This document shows, piece by piece, positions 28,237 through 34,798 of a stretch of 64,000 nucleotides of DNA (position 1 is the stretch's first letter; each line of letters starts with the position of its first letter). The DNA lies in the NCBI GenBank assembly GCA_035764005.1, contig DASTZZ010000031.1:98587-162586 (forward strand). Reading direction: 5' to 3'. Made by a program: the position numbers and the translations under genes. Source of the stretch: Terriglobales bacterium. GTDB taxonomy: Bacteria; Acidobacteriota; Terriglobia; Terriglobales; Acidobacteriaceae. The notes below the pieces were generated by a model, which saw only the letters and a program-made list of their open reading frames with translations, searched no databases and had not been told where the DNA came from.

Positions 28237-28548
28237 CTAGTCCAGATCGAAATCGCGCAACGGCTTTCCCGTATCGGGAGTATCTTTGGCCCGCTTCACG
28301 GCTTCCTGGAATTTGCGCTCCAGCAGGTCGGCTTTGTTTCGCTCGGCATCGACCGCCTGACGAAATAGCGATTCCTTGCGTCCTTCCTGTTCGCGCATTG
28401 CGCGGGCAGCTTCTTCGAAGTCATTGAACGTCTTTGGACGCGCCGGTGGCGTGTGCGCAATGACTGCACGCGTTTCGGGATCAATCTTGAGCAGAGCTCC
28501 GCAGCACGGACAGCCGACTTCGAAGGCATCGATCTTTGCTTTAGCCAT
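28237..28548 (-). CDS. Small zinc-ribbon/coiled-coil hypothetical protein
   Basis: A 103-residue protein: N-terminal CPCCGALLKID treble-clef-like motif (one CxxC visible), then RPKTFNDFEEAARAM and a charged helix. Acidic C-terminus DFDLD. No function known. It starts 9 bp after the polysaccharide deacetylase stop, so it is the second gene of that operon. Confidence 0.75.
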   Translation of the reverse strand: MAKAKIDAFEVGCPCCGALLKIDPETRAVIAHTPPARPKTFNDFEEAARAMREQEGRKESLFRQAVDAERNKADLLERKFQEAVKRAKDTPDTGKPLRDFDLD

Positions 28549-28557
28549 GATGTTTGC

Positions 28558-29298
28558 CTACGCGGATGATAGCGCAGTTCGCGCCTCCGCCGCACGCGGC
28601 TGAATCTCATCGACGCGGCAGAATCGATGCGTGCTCTTGTATCGGTGAATGAGTCGCTCGGTGGCTTCGACGCTGTGGGAGCGGTCTGCACCCAGGCCGG
28701 TGTGACCGCCATCGTGGAAAAGAATGATGTGTCCGTGAGTTCGATCTCGATCGATTCGCTTGCGCGCATGGTGTTCGACCGTGTCGGTCGTTGTGCGGCG
28801 CCAATCGAAGCAGGTTACGTCCCACATCACGGGTTCAAGCCCGAGCTCGCGCGCAGCCGTGAGCACTGCCGGACGTCGGGCTCCAAAAGGCGGACGAAAG
28901 AATTTCGGTATCACTCCAGTCGCGTCGGCAATCATCTGCGAGCAGCCGGAGAGCTCGCGCACAACATTCCTGCGTGACTGCAACAGCAAATTGGGATGAC
29001 TGACCGTGTGATTTGCAACAAGATGTCCGGCGCTGACAATCAAACGCGCAATGTGCGGACGCGCTTTCACAAATCTTCCGATGAGAAAGAAAGCTGCTTT
29101 GACTTCGTGCCGCGCGAGGATCTCGAGGAGCCGTTCGGTGTGGATGTCGTTGGGTCCGTCATCATAAGTCAGTGCCAGGTCACGAGGATCTGGACAATGC
29201 GATAGGGCTGCCCCAAATAACTGCGAGCTCGAAGAATACGCGTGATATGCGAGATAGCCGGCTGAAGCCAGCGTCGCCGATACGATCTTTCCGATCAC
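28558..29298 (-). CDS. Polysaccharide deacetylase (NodB-homology, CE4)
   Basis: A 246-residue carbohydrate esterase 4 domain with one N-terminal hydrophobic segment (residues 3-20), so it is exported or membrane-anchored. Catalytic/metal motifs in order: LTYDDGPND (Asp pair), NHTVSHPN (metal His), RPPFGARR, and HIILFHDGG (motif 5 with the catalytic His). CE4 enzymes remove N- or O-acetyl groups from peptidoglycan, chitin-like oligomers or exopolysaccharide. Substrate cannot be assigned. The upstream gap contains the inverted repeat at 29319-29408. Confidence 0.9.
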   Translation of the reverse strand: MIGKIVSATLASAGYLAYHAYSSSSQLFGAALSHCPDPRDLALTYDDGPNDIHTERLLEILARHEVKAAFFLIGRFVKARPHIARLIVSAGHLVANHTVSHPNLLLQSRRNVVRELSGCSQMIADATGVIPKFFRPPFGARRPAVLTAARELGLEPVMWDVTCFDWRRTTTDTVEHHARKRIDRDRTHGHIILFHDGGHTGLGADRSHSVEATERLIHRYKSTHRFCRVDEIQPRAAEARTALSSA

Positions 29299-29318
29299 TC
29301 AGACATTCTAGAGAAGAG

Positions 29319-29408
29319 CGAACACGAAGGTCACGAAGTCAACAGCCGGAAGGTCACGGAGCGTCTGTTGTGACCTCTCGCTTTTTCCCTTCGTGACCTC
29401 AGTGTTCG
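29319..29408. repeat. Inverted repeat, CGAACACGAAGG family
   Basis: Left arm CGAACACGAAGGTCACGAAG (29319-29338), right arm CTTCGTGACCTCAGTGTTCG (29389-29408): 18 of 20 positions pair. A further pair GGTCACGGAG / TGTGACCTC lies inside. It fills the divergent gap before the kinase gene. Confidence 0.85.
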
Positions 29409-29479
29409 CCGTTCTCCGGTCGAAATTTTAGGATTGTCTGGCTGCGCTCTCCAAGCTATGCTCCGAGCAGACCCGGTTT

Positions 29480-30136
29480 ATGGCCAAGCTCTTCGACCCC
29501 CCTCGCTACATTGCCCTGGAAGGTCCCATTCGCGTAGGCAAGAGCACGTTATCCGGCATCATCGCCGACCGCCTGCACGCACAACGCATCACGGAGCCGG
29601 AAAATAATCCGTTTCTCTCGGCTTTTTACGATGGAGAGCCAGGTGCAGGTTTTCAGGCCCAGTTTGCGTTTCTGATTGCCCGCTTCGAGCAGTTGCGCGC
29701 TCTGGAGCCGCACTCGCGCAAGGCAGTGGTATGCGATTACATCTTTGAAAAAGACAAGCTCTTTGCCTGCATCAACCTGAACGACACCGAACTCGCGGTT
29801 TACAACCGCTACTACAACTACTTCCGCGAACAGTTACCGACACCCGATCTCGTGATTTACCTGCAGGCTAGTCCGGAGGTGCTGAAGCGTCGCTTGCGCC
29901 GAAAGAATGCACCTTCAGAAATGGCCGTCAGCGACGACTACATCGAAGAGATCGTTAAAGCCTACGAGCACTTCTTTTTTCATTACACCGCCTCAGACCT
30001 GCTGGTCGTGAATACGAACGACATCGATTTCGTCGAGCGCCATCAGGACCTGCAGGAGCTGTTGCGGCGGCTCTCCGAGCCCATCCGCGGAACACAGTAT
30101 TTCCTGCCTCTTGGTTCTGAGGCTGCCAGCGCTTAG
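29480..30136 (+). CDS. Deoxynucleoside kinase family protein
   Basis: A 218-residue dNK-family P-loop kinase that phosphorylates a deoxynucleoside (salvage). P-loop GPIRVGKST near residues 15-23 has Arg where Gly is common (GNIGVGKS/GPIGVGKT); ITEPENNPFL and VVCDYIFEKDKLFA are the substrate-binding Glu and the DRS-like segment; RRLRRKNAPSE is the LID. Base specificity (A, G, C or T) is not readable. In related bacteria this domain is often fused to or beside folK; here it stands alone. A strong terminator follows. Confidence 0.87.
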   Translation: MAKLFDPPRYIALEGPIRVGKSTLSGIIADRLHAQRITEPENNPFLSAFYDGEPGAGFQAQFAFLIARFEQLRALEPHSRKAVVCDYIFEKDKLFACINLNDTELAVYNRYYNYFREQLPTPDLVIYLQASPEVLKRRLRRKNAPSEMAVSDDYIEEIVKAYEHFFFHYTASDLLVVNTNDIDFVERHQDLQELLRRLSEPIRGTQYFLPLGSEAASA

Positions 30137-30161
30137 GCACCGACGGTCCGCCCGAAAGTAA

Positions 30162-30190
30162 AAGAGCCGCCATAGTGGCGGCTCTCGTTT
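30162..30190. terminator. Bidirectional intrinsic terminator
   Basis: A 9-bp perfect stem GAGCCGCCA (30164-30172) / TGGCGGCTC (30176-30184), TAG loop, with AAAA on one side and CGTTTT on the other. It can serve both the kinase gene (+) and the small membrane gene at 30204-30353 (-). Confidence 0.85.
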
Positions 30191-30203
30191 TCCGATCCGA
30201 TCT

Positions 30204-30353
30204 TTAGACGACTGTTCGCCGTCCGGTGATCAGGTTGACGATCAACACGATCACGGCCGCGACCAGAAGCAGATGGATCAAACCTCCTGCCACATGGAAG
30301 CTGAATCCCAAAAGCCAGAGAATCAGCAGGATGGCAAAAATTGTCCAGAGCAT
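30204..30353 (-). CDS. lmo0937-like small membrane protein (49 aa)
   Basis: A short gene of 50 codons. The product starts MLWTIFAILLILWLLGFSFH, then VAGGLIHLLLVAAVIVLIVNLITGRR: two membrane helices, matching the lmo0937/DUF5670 family of tiny membrane proteins almost end to end. GGGAGGGG stands about 8 bp before the ATG, and the terminator at 30162-30190 follows the stop. The family often responds to envelope stress; function unknown. Confidence 0.85.
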   Translation of the reverse strand: MLWTIFAILLILWLLGFSFHVAGGLIHLLLVAAVIVLIVNLITGRRTVV

Positions 30354-30511
30354 AGTTGGCCCCTCCCTTTAAAGTCCTCGCCCGATAAGATGGGGAGACT
30401 CTGAATCGTGTTGCTAAAGGAGTAAATAGTTTGCTGAGGGAGCTTCTCGGGATGGAAGGCAACCTGAGAATCGGGTGATCGGGCGATCGGGTCATCGGGT
30501 GAAGTAAAACC

Positions 30512-30656
30512 AAAACCCGACGCGCATGGGACGCGGATTGCGACGAATTCAGAAATCAAGTGGATCTAAAAGCTATTGTGAAAGAATTCAGCAACCCGGG
30601 AGATCAATTCCTTCAGCGTTATCCGCGTCCCATCCGCGGCATCCGCGTCGGGTTTT
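30512..30656. repeat. Long imperfect palindrome downstream of hemB
   Basis: Left arm AAAACCCGACGCGCATGGG, continuing to 30538, pairs with the right arm 30621-30656 (ATCCGCGTCCCATCCGCGGC, ending GTCGGGTTTT). Directly after the hemB stop on the minus strand it folds as a large hairpin followed by GGGTTTTGGTTTT, so it can act as hemB terminator. Four ATCGGGTG-like 8-mers (about 30470-30501) follow. Confidence 0.7.
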
Positions 30657-30677
30657 GCCGTTGTTTTTGCTTTCAGA

Positions 30678-31718
30678 TCACCCGATCAGCTTGGCTGCCT
30701 CTTTCGCGAAGTACGTCAGGATAGTTCCTGCGCCCGCGCGTCGAATAGATATCAACGATTCCATCATTACTCGTTCGCGATCGAGCCAGCCGTTTTGTGC
30801 TGCGGCCTGGATCATTGCGTACTCGCCTGAGACCTGGTACGCGGCGATCGGAAGATTAAAGCGCTCGCGCGCGGCCGAGATCACGTCGAGATACGGCATC
30901 GCCGGCTTAACCATGATCATGTCCGCGCCTTCCCCAATGTCCGATTCAATTTCCTGGAGCGCTTCGCGCAGATTGGCGCCGTCCATTTGGTATGAGCGCC
31001 GGTCGCCGAACTGCGGCGCCGAATCGGCGGCTTCCCGAAACGGTCCGTAGAATCCAGAGGCGAACTTTGCGGCATAAGACAGGATGGGAGTGTTCTGGAA
31101 GCCGGCTTTGTCGAGGGCTGCGCGAATGGCTGAGATGCGGCCATCCATCATGTCGGACGGGGCGATGATGTCCACTCCGGCTTTTGCCTGCGAAACCGCT
31201 GTGCGGGCGAGGATTTCGAGCGTCTGGTCATTGACGATCTCGTACTCTTCCACTCGCGATGGTACCGCTGCTGCTCCACTGCGACTCGACTCAGCGACTC
31301 CCGAGGCAGTGGTCTTCTTCACGATCCCACAATGGCCATGCGACATGTATTCGCATAGGCAAACGTCGCCAATTACGAGCAGCTCTGGAATCGCACGCTT
31401 GACTGCGCGCGTAGCGCGCTGCACGATGCCGTCATCTTCCCAGGCTCCGCTTGCTTGCTCATCCTTGCGCTCAGGCAAACCAAAAAGGATCACGGCGGGA
31501 ATCCCGACTGAATGGGCATCGCGAGCTTCCTCGATCAGGCGATCAATGGAGAAATTGAAAACGCCAGGCATCGAGCCGATCGGCTTGCGCACGCCTTCTC
31601 CCGGGCAGACAAACAACGGATAAACGAACGCTTCGGGAGTGAGCCGCGTCTCGCGCACCATGCTGCGCAGCGCTTCATTGCGGCGGAGCCGCCGCAAGCG
31701 CGTGATGGGAAATGCCAT
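30678..31718 (-). CDS. hemB: Delta-aminolevulinic acid dehydratase (porphobilinogen synthase)
   Basis: A 346-residue HemB: condenses two 5-aminolevulinates to porphobilinogen in tetrapyrrole synthesis. The zinc-type metal site [14 protein letters not shown] shows the C-x-C-x7-C triad, [12 protein letters not shown] and [10 protein letters not shown] carry the two Schiff-base Lys regions, and [16 protein letters not shown] is the N-terminal arm. A 20-residue insert near 143-160 ([18 protein letters not shown]) lies just after the metal site and is longer than usual. No other hem gene adjacent. Confidence 0.96.
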   Translation of the reverse strand: MAFPITRLRRLRRNEALRSMVRETRLTPEAFVYPLFVCPGEGVRKPIGSMPGVFNFSIDRLIEEARDAHSVGIPAVILFGLPERKDEQASGAWEDDGIVQRATRAVKRAIPELLVIGDVCLCEYMSHGHCGIVKKTTASGVAESSRSGAAAVPSRVEEYEIVNDQTLEILARTAVSQAKAGVDIIAPSDMMDGRISAIRAALDKAGFQNTPILSYAAKFASGFYGPFREAADSAPQFGDRRSYQMDGANLREALQEIESDIGEGADMIMVKPAMPYLDVISAARERFNLPIAAYQVSGEYAMIQAAAQNGWLDRERVMMESLISIRRAGAGTILTYFAKEAAKLIG

Positions 31719-31752
31719 GCCTAGATTCTAGGGGAAAAACAAGCCTTTGAGT

Positions 31753-32664
31753 TCAGGGTCGAGCGTTCATACCAGCCGCTCGTTTGGCTGTGAGTTGGTC
31801 AACTGGCGGGAACGATGTGGGCTTCAGCACGGTCTGTTCAGGAGGCTGCATGCCACTTTGGAAGGCACTGACGAAGGTCTCGACTGCTAGCCCCGCAGAG
31901 GGCGGCAGGACGATAGAAGCTGCCAGAATCCCTTTGCGGACGCGATCCTGGCCGATCTCGCCGGCGGCATCGCATCCTGCGAACATGAGATTTTCCGGGA
32001 GAGCCTTCTCTTCTTCGAGCGCTCTGCGCGCCCCGAGGGCCATCGCGTCATTCTGGGAGCAGACCAAATCGAGAGGAGTTTGGCGCGATGTGGAAAGAGT
32101 GAGCCACTGCTTCACCGCCTGGTAGCCGCTATCTTCCGTGAACCGTCCGCGAATCATGCGGACCTGCACATTCGGCGGTTTCGTGGTTTGCATTCCGTGG
32201 GTGCGCTCTTCGACGGAGAAATTTCCTGATGGGCCCTGGATATACAGTACGAGTCCGCCTTGTGGCAGGAAGGCAGCCATTTGCCGCGACTGAATGCGTC
32301 CAATCTCGCGCTGGTCGGCGGTGATGCAGAAGCTCGGCAACTTGCTTGAGGAGCGCAGCGCGCTGAGGTAGTCGACTTCGCGGTTCACGACCGCCCAGCC
32401 GACTCCCGCCGCGATGGCTGCCTGCGCCACTTGCGTGAGGCCGGTGCCTGCAGGATGGCAAACTACCGCGTCTGGCCGAACCGTTGGCGGTGCCTGGAGG
32501 GCCTCAAGAATCTGCTGGCCCTGATTGATCGCATCGCCTTCGGCGTAGATTACCTGGACATCAACTCCGAGACGCAGGGCTGCGTCGTTGGCTACTCGCG
32601 ACTGCTCACGCTGATACTCGTTTTCATTGCTAACCAGCGAAACGAGAATCCGCAGCTTCTTCAT
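31753..32664 (-). CDS. Sugar-type periplasmic-binding-fold protein without signal peptide
   Basis: A 303-residue type I periplasmic-binding-protein fold (LacI/RbsB family): LRILVSLVSNENEYQREQS, VVCHPAGTGLTQVAQAAIAAGVGWAVVNRE, DQREIGRIQSRQMAAFLP and LVCSQNDAMALGARRALEE are typical. ATG 32664 has AGGG 8 bp upstream; even the longest frame (to 32712) lacks a signal peptide, and there is neither an HTH nor neighbouring ABC-transporter gene. It may be a cytoplasmic sensor partner or a misplaced transporter subunit. Ligand unknown. Confidence 0.8.
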   Translation of the reverse strand: MKKLRILVSLVSNENEYQREQSRVANDAALRLGVDVQVIYAEGDAINQGQQILEALQAPPTVRPDAVVCHPAGTGLTQVAQAAIAAGVGWAVVNREVDYLSALRSSSKLPSFCITADQREIGRIQSRQMAAFLPQGGLVLYIQGPSGNFSVEERTHGMQTTKPPNVQVRMIRGRFTEDSGYQAVKQWLTLSTSRQTPLDLVCSQNDAMALGARRALEEEKALPENLMFAGCDAAGEIGQDRVRKGILAASIVLPPSAGLAVETFVSAFQSGMQPPEQTVLKPTSFPPVDQLTAKRAAGMNARP

Positions 32665-32800
32665 AGGACCCTGAGCACTAAACCAAGGCGGGTGCCCGCG
32701 CGATGTCTGCAAAATGAATCATAAGGGAATTTCGTCCCAACCTGGACATTACTGTCGTTATGTGTCAACTTGCGCACTCTTAAGAGAGCGGCCGGGGAAA

Positions 32801-33289
32801 ATGTCCAGCGTAACCTATCGAGAAGCTGTTGTTGCCGATGTTCCCGCACTCGCTCGCATTCGCGCCGCCGAGTGGGGATCGGAGAAGCACTGGACGGAGC
32901 GCATCACCGGATACATGGAAGGCCGACTGCATCCACAAAAGGCGTTAGCGCCGCGCATCCTCTTCATCGCGTCACACGACAGCGAGATCATCGGATTCAT
33001 CGCTGGACACCTGACTCGCCGTTTTGATTGCGAAGGAGAGCTGGAGTGGATCGACGTGATTCGAGAGCGGAGGAGGCAAGGGATCGGTTCCGAAATGGTG
33101 CGAATCCTGGCTCGATGGTTCGCCGGGCAAGATGCCAGGAGAGTCTGCGTCGATCCCGGAAATCCATCCGCTCGACAATTCTATGCGCGGCTCAACGCGC
33201 AGAATCTCAATCAGCATTGGATGTTCTGGCCTGATATCGACAGTGTGCTGATGCCGAGCGTGACCAGGCGCTCCAGTTTCGGGTGCTAA
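32801..33289 (+). CDS. GNAT family N-acetyltransferase
   Basis: A 162-residue GNAT protein: YREAVVADVPALARIRAAEWG (strand 1/helix 1), GFIAGHLTRR, WIDVIRERRRQGIGSEMVRIL with the acetyl-CoA pyrophosphate loop RRQGIG, and CVDPGNPSARQFYARLN (motif B). ATG 32801 after GGGGAA is taken; the frame extends upstream without a better start. Substrate unknown. sppA begins 10 bp downstream, so the two are likely co-transcribed. Confidence 0.85.
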   Translation: MSSVTYREAVVADVPALARIRAAEWGSEKHWTERITGYMEGRLHPQKALAPRILFIASHDSEIIGFIAGHLTRRFDCEGELEWIDVIRERRRQGIGSEMVRILARWFAGQDARRVCVDPGNPSARQFYARLNAQNLNQHWMFWPDIDSVLMPSVTRRSSFGC

Positions 33290-33299
33290 ACTTTTCAAC

Positions 33300-34208
33300 A
33301 TGGCTGGTGAACGTCCGCGGACACTCCTCTGGATTCTGATCGGAGGAGGAGCGTTCTTCCTCTTCGCACTCGTGATCTTCTCCCTGCTGTACTTCAGCGT
33401 TCGCGGCAACGGGAGCTTCGATGTTGGCGGCGGCGAGAAAATCGCCGTGGTCGACGTTGAAGGCGTGATACTCCAGGCCAAGCCGTTTGTGGAACAACTC
33501 AAGCGCTATGGAGATGATTCCTCGATTAAGGCAATCATTCTGCGCATCGATTCACCAGGCGGCGGGGCCGCGGCTTCGCAGGAAATGTATGAAGCCGTGA
33601 AGCGTGTCCGCGATCAAAAGAAAAAAATGATCGTCGCTTCGATTCAGACGGTCGGAGCCAGCGGCGCGTACTACATCGCCTCCGGCGCGAACAAGATTTA
33701 TGCGAATCGCGCGAGTATCGTCGGCAGCATCGGCGTAATCGCCGAGTGGGTAAACTATGGCGACCTGCTGCGCTGGGCGAAGCTGAAGGAAGTGCTTTTC
33801 ACCGCAGGAGAGCTAAAGGCGGCGGGCGATCCCGCCCGCGAGATGACTCCCGCGGAACGCGACTATCTGCAAAGCCTGGTCAACGAGATGTACGGACAAT
33901 TCATCCACGACGTCGCCGATGGCCGCAAGTTGAAGGTGGATTACATCAAGCCTCTCGCCAGCGGGCGCGTGTGGACGGGTGAGCAAGCAATTGGCCTCAA
34001 GCTCATCGACAAACTTGGGGGATTCCAGGACGCCGTAGACGACACGGCAAAAGCGGTGGGCATTCGCGGAGAACCCTCGCTGGTCCATCCAGAGGAGAAG
34101 AAGCGCACGCTGCTGGATATTCTTTTTGGCGACGTAACGCAACTGCTTCCCGCTCAGGCGCGGATGCTGCAGACGAATAATCCCAGCTTCTTCTATCTGT
34201 GGCGCTGA
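33300..34208 (+). CDS. sppA: Signal peptide peptidase SppA
   Basis: A 302-residue short-form SppA (S49 family) that clears cleaved signal peptides at the membrane. One N-terminal helix (about 9-33) anchors a Clp-like protease domain: LRIDSPGGGAAASQEM, VGASGAYYIASGA with nucleophile S121, and K173 in AGELKAAGDP as general base (52 residues apart, as in Bacillus SppA), then RVWTGEQAIGLKLIDKLGG. Start ATG 33300. Downstream lies the tandem repeat at 34225-34284. Confidence 0.93.
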   Translation: MAGERPRTLLWILIGGGAFFLFALVIFSLLYFSVRGNGSFDVGGGEKIAVVDVEGVILQAKPFVEQLKRYGDDSSIKAIILRIDSPGGGAAASQEMYEAVKRVRDQKKKMIVASIQTVGASGAYYIASGANKIYANRASIVGSIGVIAEWVNYGDLLRWAKLKEVLFTAGELKAAGDPAREMTPAERDYLQSLVNEMYGQFIHDVADGRKLKVDYIKPLASGRVWTGEQAIGLKLIDKLGGFQDAVDDTAKAVGIRGEPSLVHPEEKKRTLLDILFGDVTQLLPAQARMLQTNNPSFFYLWR

Positions 34209-34224
34209 GTGCGCCGCGGGCAGG

Positions 34225-34284
34225 GCAATAAGCAATAGGCAATAAGCAATAGGCGATAAGCAATAGGCGATAAGCAATAGGCTT
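34225..34284. repeat. Tandem repeat of 14-bp unit (AATAAGCAATAGGC)
   Basis: About four head-to-tail copies of AATAAGCAATAGGC / GATAAGCAATAGGC directly after sppA. Similar GCAATAGGCAGTAGGCAATAG text follows parB (18079-18100), and a related CTGATTGCTGACTGC tract lies inside pcrA (about 35978-36012). Confidence 0.85.
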
Positions 34285-34321
34285 AAACAGCCAGCCTAAA
34301 ACTTATCGCCTACAAAGTTCT

Positions 34322-34474
34322 CTACCGTTTAGCAGTGCCGCGCGCCATCTTCTTCACCTTGCGCTTCTGGGAACCGCGAGGTGTGGTGCGCTTCGCCTTC
34401 GGCGCAGCTTTCTTGCGGGCTGCCCGTTTTGCCTTTTTACGATCTTCTTTGCTGAGCGACTTTGTATTTGCCAT
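34322..34474 (-). CDS. Small highly basic protein (50 aa)
   Basis: A 50-residue protein, MANTKSLSKEDRKKAKRAAR then KKAAPKAKRTTPRGSQKRK and a KKMARGTAKR tail: more than 40% Lys plus Arg. ATG 34474 with GGAG 4 bp upstream is preferred to the longer frame. Probably nucleic-acid binding, in the manner of histone-H1-like or ribosome-associated basic proteins; no family assigned. Compare the 16-residue peptide at 9939. Confidence 0.7.
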   Translation of the reverse strand: MANTKSLSKEDRKKAKRAARKKAAPKAKRTTPRGSQKRKVKKMARGTAKR

Positions 34475-34537
34475 TGAGCTCCAGTTTTGAGTGAGTTCGA
34501 AGTTGTTGAGGTTTCCTGTGGAATTTCGTGGTTTTGC

Positions 34538-34575
34538 GATTTCGTGATTTGCAAATCGCGAAATCACGAAATCGA
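34538..34575. terminator. Perfect AT-rich inverted repeat after the small membrane gene
   Basis: A 14-bp perfect stem CGATTTCGTGATTT (34538-34551) / AAATCACGAAATCG (34562-34575), 10-nt loop. It follows the stop of the 34607-34798 gene by about 30 bp; the stem is unusually long and AT-rich for a terminator and may be a repeat. Confidence 0.5.
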
Positions 34576-34606
34576 AATTGAAAGGGCGCCCGACTCCACG
34601 TTGACG

Positions 34607-34798
34607 TCAGCGCCTCGGCTCTGAGATGAACATCCTCACGATAATGCCGCCGACGATCATCGCCAGGCCGATCCACATCAGTGTCTGAGCAACCTTGTAC
34701 ACGCGCAGTGTGTGCGCGGTGCGTCCCAGAATGAAACCGATGATGGCGATCGCGAGACCGCCCCAGCGCAATAGATTTCTGAGCGATTGTTTGCTCAC
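34607..34798 (-). CDS. Small membrane protein coupled to pcrA
   Basis: A 63-residue protein with two membrane helices (about 12-28 and 37-56) and basic ends. Its GTG start overlaps the pcrA stop (GTGA), so it is translated by coupling with the helicase. I do not recognise the family; a role near the replication or repair helicase is only suggested by position. Confidence 0.75.
   Translation of the reverse strand: MSKQSLRNLLRWGGLAIAIIGFILGRTAHTLRVYKVAQTLMWIGLAMIVGGIIVRMFISEPRR

Noticed and set aside
34225..34284. CRISPR-like regular repeats
   Set aside because: Units are contiguous 14-mers without spacers and with no cas genes; a simple tandem repeat.
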